64,000 bases of DNA from Panopea generosa (taxonomy: Eukaryota; Mollusca; Bivalvia; Adapedonta; Hiatellidae), in the NCBI GenBank assembly GCA_029582155.1, contig CM055909.1, positions 45,204,218-45,268,217 of the forward strand, given 5' to 3'. Both the position numbers and the translations under genes were made by a program. The notes beneath the pieces were generated by a model, which saw only the letters and a program-made list of their open reading frames with translations, did no database searches and had not been told where the DNA came from. Below, piece after piece: positions 23,869 to 35,473 of the stretch (positions are counted from its first letter, which is position 1; every line of letters begins with the position of its first letter).

Positions 23869-25122
23869 ACATTTCGGACAGACATGCTAGGTTACTTTCC
23901 ATTGCGTAGCTTAGTTTGTGGCTTAGTGTCATTTCCAAGTTCATGTTTACTCTAAAACGTCTAGGTCATGAACATTTAAATTCGAAAAAAATCCAAATTA
24001 TAGAATCAAATGAATCTGTACAGAGACATTGACTATAAAATATATCAACCGCCTATCACAGAAACAGAACGGATGAATTATTCAGACATTTGCATTTTAT
24101 CTTGAAGCGACAGGAAAAAATGGATCCCAACGGTGCTCATTATGTAGAAAATAACAAACGCCACATGTTCTAGGCCTGGTCTTGTTTTAATGTTGCTAAT
24201 TCTGATCATTTTGAGAATATAACTCCGAAATAGCGTGGATGTTTGTCAATGTACTGAAACTAGGTATTAAGGACAACGACACAGAACATTGAACAAAAAC
24301 ACATTACAGACAAATAAATTGAATTGTTATTGGACTTTGTTGTCGTTATTTTCTTAACTTGGAATAAAGAAAATCTAATGTTCTGTTCCTTATTTTCAAT
24401 AAAACACCGTTTTTCTAGATTAAGCACCGTAAACATGAGTCAAATGTACATTATACATTTATAATTTTGCAAACGATTTTTCTAAGCGGTTACATGACTT
24501 GAAAGAACCGAGATTAAAACTTCATATCAATTAAATTGAACGGACTTTTTACTAGATAGAATGTTTTTATATTACATATTAAGAGGTTAATGCTTTTAAT
24601 TAATATATACAATTTATGTTATTAAAAATGATGGATGTAAATAGTGAGTAGCTACTGATATTTGTATTCATATATGTGAATGTGTGTGATGTGGACTATT
24701 TTTTTCTTTTTTGCTATATCATGATAGAAATGTCTGTGTATGTGTTTTTCGAGTTAGATATGACAAAAGTGAAAGTATCGAATTGAGATATAATTTGAAT
24801 ATTATTTTTTAAAAATAACTTTTGTATTTTATATGGACAGCAACTATTTGTTTGAAAAGGGTGTATACGTTTATTATGATATGGTATTTAAACAATTTAT
24901 AAATATGATGCAAAACATGTGTTAACAGTGGCGATGTACATTTGTATAGTTTTTGGTTATAGCTAAATCATAATTTAGCTTCTCTTCTTCTACGGGTTTG
25001 ACATACAAACTCGTACCACTTGTCCCTCTTTCCTCTACTTTCAACTACTTTCCTTACTTTCACTGTCAATTTTTTTATATTTATAAAGCAATCTGTACAT
25101 TTTGTTTTTACTTCAACGTTAA
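23869..25122. other. Intronic non-coding stretch
   Basis: Mostly featureless. The pyrimidine-rich part near 24975-25070 could be the 5'UTR of the LINE that follows, but this is a guess. Confidence 0.35.
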
Positions 25123-26636
25123 ATGAGTATTAAAGTATGTACTTTTAATGTTAAAGGTTTATATGATTCATCAAAAAGAAATAATTATTTTACTTGCTTA
25201 AATTAAATAAATACTCTTAGACTATTTGCTTACTACATGAGCTACATTGTCAGGAACAAACTTGGAAGGGAATGGTGTGGGGATAGTAGTAATAGTTACT
25301 GTAGTGGAATGGGCAATTTGTCAATCCTAATTTTATGTATTTAGTCCAAGAATATAGTAATTTAATCGAAGACAGAATGCAGTCATTAAAAATAATAATA
25401 AATGAAAAAGAATAAACATTTTTAAATATCTATGCACCAAATAATTCAACATATAATTTAAACTTTCTTACAAAAATTGAAGATTTCATTTATTTAAATG
25501 ATAGTGAAACCATGATAGTAGGAAGGAACTTTAAAACTGTAATAAATGTTGAGTTAGATATAAAACAAAAACATGGACAATATTAACAATAATAAAAACA
25601 ACATGGGAAAAATAAACAATAATACAAAATAATGATATAAATGACATATGGAGGATATTAAACACAAGCACTAAACATTATACCTGGCATTCAAACAACA
25701 GGTTTTCGTTCGGACCGTTCTCTCGTATCTTTTAATCTTATTATTGGCAAACAACCACGTGTTATATTAGATAAAGCATATCAGGATAAAGTCAAACAAT
25801 CTATAAAAGAAGTAGCAGAAATAAATAATGAATCTAATCCAAATACATTATGGTAACTAATTAAAGGTACTATTAGGAATGAGTCTATTAAATACACGTT
25901 GAATAAAAAAAAGAATACATCAAAAAATGAAATAAAATTCAAAATGAAATCAATAATTTCGAAAAAGAATTAACTGAACATCCAAATGATAAAACAATTA
26001 CAGATAATATTAGTGAAAATAAAATCGGAGTTAAATCAAATTTATTTATTGAAACACAAACGAATGGAATTATATTAGAGTAAAAGCAGAATAGGTGGAA
26101 GGAGCCGAAAGAAATACAAAATACTTAAGTAATTTGAAGAAAAAAAAGATCTAAGAGTAGAACTATCAATAGACTTATTTAAATTGATAGAAAAATAACA
26201 CAATCTGGAGACATTAAAGGAAACAAACGGATAGTATGCAAAGGTATACAGTAAAATAGAAACAATGATAAATGATAATGAAGATTTTTTCCCAAATATT
26301 AGAGAAACTATACGAGAAACTATACCAAATGAAGAGCAAAAACAATCTTGTGAAGGTATTTAAATGAAGAAGAATGTGCACTTTAAAACAAATGAATTAT
26401 GGAAAATCTTCAGGATCTGATGGATTTACAACAGAATTCTATAAGATATTTTGTAACACGATCAAGACATTCTATATTAACTCTATAAACTATTATTTTG
26501 TAAATGGAAAATTAACAGAAATGCAAAAACAAGGTGTTATGTCTCTTCTTCCCCAAAAAGATAAAGATTTAACGTCTTTAAATAACTGAAGACCAATAAG
26601 TTTATTGAATATTGATTATAAAATTACAACTGTTTT
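25123..26636 (+). pseudogene. Dead L1/Tx1-like LINE ORF2 (endonuclease to early RT)
   Basis: Fragments in several frames keep the order of an L1-type ORF2. An endonuclease start (MSIKVCTFNVKGLYDSSKR at 25123) is followed by the NIYAPNNSTYN region near 25422 and an eroded GGDFN equivalent (VGRNFKTVINVE near 25519). Next come an FTWH-like segment (about 25680), a linker, and a reverse transcriptase start with KSSGSDGFTTEFYKIF (about 26407) and QGVMSLLP followed by RPISLLNIDYKI (about 26590). The Trp before RPISLLN is a stop codon, and frameshifts and stops are frequent. Similarity stops at about 26636, before the catalytic FADD region. It lies in intron 2 of the receptor and cannot be active. 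Confidence 0.88.
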
Positions 26637-26909
26637 TTTTAAGGATGGTAAAGGAATCCCTGACCTTTAAAGCTAGTTTGTATCTATATAATAACATAAA
26701 CATAGTACAACAAACTGCAAATGTACCAATGCGAGTGCACGTTCATCGTATAAAATACCTGATAATCGTATAAAATATACTAAACAAAATAAGTAACTTC
26801 CACTGTTTTCAGATATATGTAAATATGAAAAAAAGGGTTAACTTATTTTTATATGTATTGCAAGAGTATTTTAATGTGAAATTGTGTAGAAAATTTTATC
26901 GCCCTACGT
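26637..26909. other. Junction between LINE relic and Tc1 relic
   Basis: About 270 bp of AT-rich sequence, including a duplicated ATCGTATAAAATA at 26747-26759 and 26764-26776. It may contain the 3' terminus of the Tc1 element, but I could not define an inverted repeat. Confidence 0.3.
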
Positions 26910-27302
26910 TTACGGAAAACTGATAAAATAGTTGATTAAATGAGGTAGGGGTCGTACACCAATATCACACATTAATACCGGGGTAGGGCCACCTTGGGCA
27001 TCGAGGACTGCCTGGCATCGATGGCGCATAGAACCGACTAGTGTGTTGATATCGGCCTGTGGAATGTTGTTCCACTCCTGAATTAAGGCTTGTGTTATTT
27101 CATTGACGTTCGACGGTGGAATAGGGCGACGTCTAACACACTTGTCCAACTTATCCCACATGTGTTCGATGGGATTAAGATCTGGGCTTTTGGCGGGCCA
27201 GTCATCAATAAATGCAATGTTATTCGTCCAGAGATATTTCACAGTATCTCTTACTGTATGGCTTGTGACATTATCCTGTTGAAACAGTGGATATTGGCAT
27301 TA
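26910..27302 (-). pseudogene. Tc1/mariner transposase, C-terminal fragment
   Basis: The minus-strand frame preserves the second catalytic Asp (FQQDN, about 27296-27282) and the catalytic Glu in WPAKSPDLNPIEHMWD, then a C-terminus with EWNNIPQADINTLVGSMRHR. That is roughly the last 130 residues of a protein normally near 340. By hand count there are 35 residues between this Asp and Glu (DD35E), one more than in classical Tc1. Upstream on the minus strand the frame is interrupted and the DNA-binding domain and first Asp are missing. It is a truncated, inactive copy. Confidence 0.9.
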
Positions 27303-28710
27303 TTTTGAAACAGTGGGATGACATACCTCACATTATTAACCAACCCAACAATCATTTCTAAAGCAGAACACTTTATAACAAACGCTTTGATAAATCGGAT
27401 AACTTGATATTATTTAAATTTTGTTTAATATTTGTTAAAAACTTCTTAAATATATTTCATAATATTTAAATAGTATTGCATATTAATCAATGTAATGCTT
27501 TTACTCTTAAATTTACGATTGACTGTATTCTCGCCTTGAAACACCATTATTCTTTTTTAATAACTTATAAATGAATTTAGAAAATGTGTTATTTAAAAAA
27601 AGTTACAGATAAGCCTGTTTAGGTTTGGTACACAACTTTGTATTACAGCTATTATATTTGTTTGTCTATGTTTGTATTATTTTGAAATCATGTCACGTAA
27701 ATAAATAAATAATGGCAACAAAACCGTAAAGTGACTCTACTGGAGATTATCTATATGACAGTTTGATAAATACATACAATGCACATTCAGACATAGCTTC
27801 TGTTCAATATAAACGCTGGAAAAGCGAACGATATAAGCTCACTGAGTGTATTTTCATAAATTTATTATAATTGTGAAAGTAAAATTTAATTCCTTATTAT
27901 GTAAGAACATCTTTGGTAGTGCAAAACAAATTATTGAAAGGTTTCGAATACAAATGTATAGGTACAAGATCTATAATGAACTCGGAATTAACATTGTGAT
28001 CATGCAATACTTTCATAAAACACTAACATTAGCAAACGTAACGGTGCGTTCACATGACGAAAACATCTTACATCTTGCATATATGCAAACGTTACTTTGC
28101 ACTTGGTCTCCACGTGTTGCAAATTGACATATAGAGGAAATAATTAGGAAAATTGGCACCTCAGACTGTGTATCTGTGTTGTGGATATAAATTGGGGTAT
28201 TACATGTGTAGACATCAGCAAATATCTAAGAATAAAAATATACTCATATAATCGATAATGAATTTACATCCAACAGAAAGCTGCATTCCCCATCACCCGG
28301 CTTATCGTGTTTGTTGTGAAATGAGACCCAATATAACGTATCTTGTGGCACAATTATAAAGCTTTAAGGTTAAATTGATGTGCATTGTTGAAAAAATATA
28401 TTTACATAGTTATGTTTAAAAGCCAATATAGACAATTCTCATCCATAGTCCTTTATTCTTGAACTATATTAAATATAAATGCATGCCAATAGGAGAAACA
28501 GGACAAACACACTTAAGCAGCTAGACATGTCACCGCCTTGGATCGGTCATCAAAATGTCTAATTATACCTGACATATTTCTAGAGTCATAGACATACTTT
28601 ACAGCCAATAAGACATTGATATTAACATATATATTACGATATTTCAGAGAGGCGACCGTAAAATGTCGACCCGTATTTGTACTCAGTGTTTTAAATAGTT
28701 TTGAATCATT
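27303..28710. other. Intronic non-coding stretch, possible LINE 3' end
   Basis: At about 27640-27715 a TTTGTTTGTCTATGTTTGTA segment followed by AAATAAATAAATAA resembles the 3' end and simple tail of a LINE. It might belong with the 25.1-26.6 kb relic, split by later insertions. The 93-codon frame at 27846-28127 is unrecognised. Confidence 0.3.
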
Positions 28711-28923
28711 AGTTTAAACTTATTTATTTTACTTCGATTGTGAAACAAGGACTTTACAACGTAGACAAATCACGCTCAAAACCTTCCTGGATAGAACCAG
28801 TCCTAAGCATACGCGGAAAAATGTCTTGCTCAAAGATATCACATATGATAGCTGTGGCGGAGTATCGAACCCACGACCTTCCGATCATGACTTCGGTGCA
28901 CTACCGCCGGACCACGCACTCCA
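28711..28923 (-). mobile_element. SINE family D, most complete copy
   Basis: On the minus strand a tRNA-like head (TGCGTGGTCCGGCGGTAGTG, B-box GGTTCGATACTCC) leads into a body with GAGCAAGACATTTTTCCGC and GGACTGGTTCTATCCAGGAA, then TTTCACAATCGAAGTAAAAT. This is the reference for the fragments at 4122, 17995, 19437 and 48373. The 77-codon + frame at 28740-28973 is antisense to it and not a gene. Confidence 0.85.
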
Positions 28924-30483
28924 CATTCATTGGACTCAAGGAGCTAACTCGGTGGTGCTTGAGGTGGTATTAGTGGGGTGATGGGTTCTGTATGATTCAA
29001 AAGCACCCATGAACAATACAATATCTTTTTAGTTGCACTCGTTCTTCACTTGCACGGGATCCTTCAATAAGTCAGTGTTTAAATGTGCTTTTTAAGCGAT
29101 GGTCAGGTTGCGATCCCGGCATAACGAATTCAGTTTAATTTATTTGAATAAAATGTAACAAAACCTTCTACAGATAATTATTCAAGTGTCATCCGAACTT
29201 TCGTGTTAACAATTTGAAAACATTGTTTGTGTTGCATTGCTACTACTTGTATTGGTATTTTAATTGAATTAGAGCCTTAATTATTAAGATTGGTTTTCAA
29301 AAAATTGACATCAAATAATCAGCAAAACAAAGCGTTTGAATAAATTAATCCTGATTCGTGCAATTTATTTCCCTGTTATACAAATAACAGAGGCTAAGCA
29401 ATATTGGATGCAGATGTTTTTGTTCTAACTTGAATGTTGAATTATTCGAAACTTCTTTCTTATTGTGTATGTGTGTGTGTTTGATTTTACGATTTTGAGG
29501 CTCGCCACCTGAATGTTCCGAGACATCCCTCGAGATAGAGTTTAGAACAGATTTCCGACTTGTTGTAAAAGCACACGATGTATTCTGCAGAGTACGTTAG
29601 TGATACATAGATTAAAAGGCAACATATGGTTATTATTCAGTAAATTTATTCACTCGGGAGAACCAAAAGGAGATGATCTTCACATCCTTTGTAATTTAAA
29701 CGGTATTGCAGACCGGACCACTTCTAACGGACGCCTAGTAGTGTAAAACTGATATGTAGTTCTACCGATGAGAGCGAAGGTGTTACTGTAATACATATTA
29801 GGAAGGGGAAGTGCATGCATACATCTGCTCTGAATCACACCTCTTCAAGTTATGGAAGAATAAAAATAATCTTCAAATGCACTGACGTGATAGTCTAGGA
29901 TATGTAAGGATTTCGATATGAATCTTTTAATGTTGCTGTCTGGCAGGTGTTACAGAACAGATAAAGTACCGGTTTGTTGAAGAAATTGTCAAGTACAATC
30001 AGAAATTGATCGAATTGCCATCTTGTATTCAAATAAATGAATATGTTTGTTATAACAATATATACAGCAGTTTATTTAAGATGTTGCGTGATTTAAGTAT
30101 TTCGGTGTATAAATAGTAATTTCATTTTCTAAACGTGGCTTTTTTCCTTTAGAGTTTAGAATTTAATACACGGGACTCAATGATTGCGAATTTCTCCGGT
30201 CGTCGCAAAGACACATTGCCTTTGCAAATGTGTACAATGACCAATGATCCTATGAAGATTTAAATTTACTTATACCCTATTTAAAACAAAACTCACCCCT
30301 TCATCACTTAGCATTAATTATTTAATGAATATATTTGTAATATCACCAGGAATGTCACTGTTACACGCGTCAGCTGCGTGCTATATGTAGACTTTGACTT
30401 GGTATGATGATAGTGCTAGTAAGAATGATAGACGGTCTACCAAAACATGACAAGCGGCTGTCCAAACAGCGTGCTCGTATGTC
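28924..30483. other. Intronic non-coding stretch
   Basis: No repeat copy or exon recognised. Confidence 0.4.
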
Positions 30484-31536
30484 GCTGCTATGTAACGGTC
30501 CCCAGCAGGAAAAACAAGGACTGTTTTTTTTTTACAGTTGCTATGTATCAGTCCCAAGCGGGAATAACAAGGACTGTTTTTCTACAGGTGCTATGTATCA
30601 GTCCCCAGCGGGAGGAACAAGGACTGTTTTAATACAGCTGCTATGTAACAGTCCAAAACAGGAATATCAAGGACTGTTTTTCTACAGTTGCCATGTAACA
30701 GTCCCCAGCAGGAATAACAAGGACTGTTTTTCTGCAGTTGCTATGTAACAGTCCCCAGCGGGAATAACAAGGACTGTTTTTTCTACAGTTGCTATGTAAC
30801 AGTCCCAGCAGGAATAACAAGGACTGTTTTTCTACAGTTGCTATGTATCAGTTCCCAGCGGGAATAACAAGGACTATCTTTCTGCAGTTGCTATGTATCA
30901 GTCCCCAGCACGAAGAACAAGGACTGTTTTTCTATAGTTGCTTTGTATCAGTCCCCAGCGGGAAGAACAAGGACTGTTTTTCTATAGTTGCTATGCATCA
31001 GTCTTCAGCGGGAAGAACAAGGACTGTTTTTCTATAGTTGCTATGTATCGGTCTTCAGCGGGAAGAACAAGGACTGTTTTTCTATAGTTTGTATGTAACA
31101 GTCCCCAGCGGGAAGAATAAGGACTGTTTTTCTACATATGGTATGCAACAGTCCCAAGCGGGAAGAACAAGGACTGTTTTACTATAGTTGCTATGTATCA
31201 GTCCCCAGCGGGAGGAACAATGACTGTTTTTCTACCGTTGCTATGTAACTGTCCCCAGCGGGAAGAACAAGACTGTTTTCCACAGATGGTATGTAACAGT
31301 CCCCAGCGGGAAGAATAATGACTGTTTTTTTCTATAGTTGCTATGAATCAGTCCCCAGCGAGAAGAACAAGGACTGTTTTTCTACAGTTGCTATGTAACA
31401 GTCCCCAGCGAGAAGAACAAGGACTGTTTTTCTACAGTTGCTATGTAACAGTCCCCAGCGGGAAGAACAAGGACTGTTTTCTACAGCTGTTTTGTAACAG
31501 TCCCCAGTGGGAAGAACAAGGACTGTTTTTCTATAG
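30484..31536 (+). repeat. 50-bp minisatellite with internal hairpin, ~21 units
   Basis: The period is 50 bp (for example CTATGTATCA at 30541 and 30591). Each unit contains AACAGTCC and, after a loop of about 16-18 bases (CCAGCGGGAAGAACAA), GGACTGTT, an 8-bp perfect inverted repeat. Units are highly similar across the array, with an ATAAC versus AAGAAC variant shift after the first nine or so units. Because 50 is not a multiple of three, long open frames run through it in cycling frames on both strands; these are artefacts. The array ends 85 bp before receptor exon 3. Confidence 0.95.
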
Positions 31537-31621
31537 TATACATGTCTCGAGAATACCCAAGACATGACCCGATACGGAACGAAACGTTACCATATGTCTA
31601 ATATCAATAATTTCATTACAG

Positions 31622-31735
31622 GCATAAAACACTGCCCAAGGACTTGGGATGGATGGAGTTGCTTTGACGATACGTTACCAGGACAACGGGTAGATACAAG
31701 TTGCCCGGGCTTTATTAAATATGGAAGTTTGAAGG
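31622..31735 (+). CDS. Class B GPCR exon 3, first half of hormone-receptor domain
   Basis: Flanked by an acceptor (ATTTCATTACAG, with a possible branch site CTAAT at 31599-31603) and a donor (GGTAAG). It is 114 bp, phase 1 in and out, and joins in frame to exon 2. It encodes CPRTWDGWSCFDDTLPG followed by a CPGFI motif: the C-x3-(W/F)DG-x2-CW-x3-PG-xn-CP(x)(F/Y) signature of the HormR domain that binds peptide hormones in secretin-family GPCRs. Predicted residues 104-141. The Trp normally following the second Cys is Phe here (F118). The remaining HormR cysteines and the seven helices should be in further exons, which I did not find before 64000. Peptide ligand cannot be deduced; PDF-, calcitonin/DH31- and PTH-like receptors are all possible. 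Confidence 0.85.
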
Positions 31736-31801
31736 GTAAGATTTTTTATCCATTCTCACTATAACTGTTTATGGTCGTTATCCTAACATACATGCACAGT
31801 A

Positions 31802-32208
31802 AAGGTCTCACTACACAGTTGAATTTTGTTTTTTTGTTCTATATAAAAAAGCGTCTAGGATTTCCATGGTAAAAACAGAATTCCACATAGCATTCTTTCT
31901 AAAATATCTTTTTTTTCATAGCAGGAATGTATACCCACATAAAATGCACAATAACTGGTAGGTTGACCAGCTTGGTTTTTTAGTTTTTAGAGACGGTCAG
32001 TGACACCCTGAGATGTTTTGAACAATGAAGTCCTCATAAATACATGCTACGCCAAATGTTGCTCTACTCATCTGCAGCAAGAAATCACAACCACTATGAG
32101 CCATTTTGAAAATAATTCAAACCCAAATTGAATTGCATTGGCCATTTTTAAAGCGTAAGAATGATGTTACCATGGGAAAAAAGGGACGTAACTGTGTAGT
32201 GCGACGTT
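31802..32208 (+). mobile_element. MITE family A, complete copy with terminal inverted repeats
   Basis: The left end AGGTCTCACTACACAGTT (31803-31820) and the reverse complement of the right end (ACGTCGCACTACACAGTTAC) form a terminal inverted repeat of about 17 bp with one mismatch in the core. The interior matches 1-437 and, inverted, 54774-55105. No coding capacity. It starts 66 bp after the exon 3 donor, so it is in the next intron of the receptor gene. Confidence 0.82.
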
Positions 32209-35200
32209 ATTTATGAACAAGAGTAACGTTTACTCCATGTGGCACAGACAGATATTACAAATCGACGGGGACTTGTATTTACCTACCGATTGCGTCGTTT
32301 TATTCTGTATGTTTTCTCTTCTTGCCTCGCCTGTATGTTATAGCCTCTTCTGTTTGTTGTTACCTTTTATGCATGAACGGAAAAAACACAATCCAAAAGT
32401 ATAGTTAATGGACGTCTAATATCAAATAAGATTTTTTGTCCAATTGCACCATTGTATAAGATATAAACAGTAGCGTGTTTAAATGCCACTTCTTATCATT
32501 TTACGTATAAATTACGTATTAGTACTCCTTGTTTTCAGTAACATATATAGGCATCTCATGTTATATGGTTCTCGTATGTTAAGTTTACTTTGAACAACTC
32601 CATATAAAAATATTTCATTATAAATGCTATGTTTAACTTTCTAACCCATAACGTTGTGGGCGTTCTACGGGAAGAGATATATAAAAATAACAATTCATCG
32701 CAGCTTTATCATGTACCGGTTTTAGTTTCTATCCCGGAGTGCGAAACGCATTTAGTTTGGTAACCAGCACGTATCAATGGAAGGATTAACTGTTCTTGCG
32801 TGATTCTGCGACATTATTTTTCCAGCATTGTTTTAATTAAACTCCTTAATAGTCTTAAGCGCCCTGACCTTAATTCGCTATGGGATTTAAAATGCATTTG
32901 TTTCCATCCAACGCCGCGAAACGGTGCGTGGTTCTTGGCTGATTAATTATATCGGGAATCTTTTATCATCAAAGGTCAAACAGATTAAATTAACATGGAG
33001 TGCGACACCAAACTCACCTAGTTAAATTTATACATGTATATACACTTGTGAAGGCGCTCACGGAAAAAGTATTCCATTTTTTGTAAATTCCATGAAATGT
33101 GAATGAGTATGTTCATCGATTTAAAGCATGACTATTCCATTAAAAGAAACTAAAAAATCATTTCGCAATGTTGTAAAGTTCTCAAAAAAAAACAGCAAAA
33201 AAACCTTTAAGTTACATGTCAAACAACTGAATATGTTATGGACGTATTACAGTGATTTGTTCACCATTTTGGGAAGATGACCCTCTTGGAATTGGGAATT
33301 TTAGCGGCGTTTTAACATTAACATTTGGGAAAACGTTTGTGTTTAATATTTTGTTCAACTACATAAAGATGTGTACATTTACTTATCTGGCAATTAAATT
33401 CAATAATCAATGGCATATACAATTAAGAATGGGGTAAACCAAGGAATTATTGCAAGTTTCAATTTACAATTATTGAACCTTTCAACTGGGAATTTTTAAC
33501 ATTCAATTAGGAGCAAAGGTACTATTTACCATTGTGAGTATGACACAATAACGGCTACAAAAACGGCCGGTTTGGTTAAACGTAAGGTGTAAAAAAACTG
33601 CCATAGCTGCGTAAATATTTTCCCCAAATCGGATAATACATGTCGGTATTATTAGTAAAAGTGCGTAATTATAACCTTTGTGTATACATGCACATTTAAA
33701 CGTCCTTGGTCTAAGATGTTTACGATATTTTTATTTGAAGTTGCTTTAAATCAGACACTTTCAGACAATTGTATCAACATTTACATACATGTTATTATTT
33801 ATAATTTTTCTACAACTACTCGTCAGCATGATGCAGGCTGGATGTGCAAATTTCATTAGAAAGCTTTAGCTTAATTGTTTTGTGTTATTATATCAAATAT
33901 ATGCTCGTATCTGAAATAGTGATTAGGTTTATACCTTTGTCAGCGTTTACTGGTATATATGAAACATAACCAACCGCAAAGCAAAACAAATAGGTTAAAT
34001 GTTAAAGTATTTCAACAAATAGTAGCATTCTAGGGATATTTCCTGCTAAGGGAAAAATGACTGACGGTAATTTTACCAATATTGGCAGTAAACGATACAT
34101 TTTTGTTAAAGGTCGATAATTATAGTCTAACGCTGTTACGCATGATGGTTATTGTGATGTAATAAGATATTTTTAGGAATGGTTGGTTGGTGTCCTCAAT
34201 GAGTAAATTACTCTGTTATCCGTGACAACAAGGACCGCATCTTATCGGTTATTCTGGTAAAATTGCAACGCATAGAGAATATATATGTTTCGGAAACGAC
34301 TTGTTGATCATTTCGTTACATATGGTGTTCCGATCCAATTATTCTTTCTTCATTACTGTTTTACAAAGTTATGTGACAATTTCTATTCACTGTTTAAATT
34401 AAAACTTAATTATGCGATTTCAACGTTATTGATATACTACTATCACATGCAATATCGTAACTTGTCCTACTATTTCACAAAGCATAATAAAAATCGAACC
34501 CGCTTTAAACATTAATCAAAATTGTCTTCATGTCATACAGTACTGTTCTGATTAAATTCAACGTCACTGTAGACTCACTCTAGTTTCTGTTCGGAATAAT
34601 GACCATTCATGCAATCTACATCCATTCACTTTTATGTGAAACGATGGTTGTGCTCTCCATTTCAAATTTCTATTAGGCGCAGAGCACATAGCAAGCCGAA
34701 ATTGAATGTAAGGATAAAGTTGGATAAAAAATGGCATAGAATATAAACAGTAATAAAAACGAATGCAAGAAAGAGAAATAAATGTAAATTTATATTTTTT
34801 AAACATTTGAATTTCTTTTTTTTAACGTCAATAACAATCAATTTGTTGAATATTTATATAACACTACTATCCACGGGGAGCTCTTTGAAGCAGATGTCAT
34901 TGTTCATGTACATACACTGGTTACCCAAATGAAACTGCGATCATACACCTAGTGCATTACTTACTTGTCAATGAAACCGAAATTAATAGAATTATAGAAA
35001 TTTCTTAAACCTCTCATTTCTTCGTTAACAATTCATTGGCGGATGTAAAATAAGCCAATTTCATATTTCAACAATTATAGTTATATATCTTTTCTTATTA
35101 CACAAATCTTTATAACATTTTATATAAAAATGTTTTAAAATATCTTTAAGATATATTGAACATACATCCAAGTGTAGAGTACTTCTTGCCTAAATATTTC

Positions 35201-35473
35201 TAACAGGCAATTCAACGAGTAGGACCGACTGCCGGAATTGAAACTGCACACACTATGAAGATAGTTGTCGGAGCAAAACATTGTTACAGGAGTGGGTTAC
35301 AAATACGTAACATAAAGTTAGGTAACTGTGTTCACTGTGTCCTTTGTGTAAAACATCGACCTTAGTTAGAGTGTGCAGTCCGGGCCTACATTTCCCGATG
35401 TAGTTAAATATTTTTAAAGTAATGTGTTCTAGCCAAATGTAGCATACAATTTGAACAGGAGAAGTCATTGTGT
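32209..35473. other. Non-coding stretch downstream of exon 3
   Basis: Short open frames (32213-32404, 33252-33437, 34285-34515) have no recognisable domain or splice context. I looked for the next HormR exon (Cys, G-x-W pattern) and found none. Confidence 0.4.

Noticed and set aside
30484-31536. CRISPR-like array: regular 50-bp period with an internal dyad
   Set aside because: The whole 50-bp unit is repeated with no unique spacers, there are no cas genes, and the context is a eukaryotic intron. It is a minisatellite.
30404-31567. Open frames of 61-114 codons on both strands across the 50-bp array
   Set aside because: They exist because the repeat unit has few stop codons; the frame cycles with each unit as 50 is not divisible by three. 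No start context, splice sites or domain.
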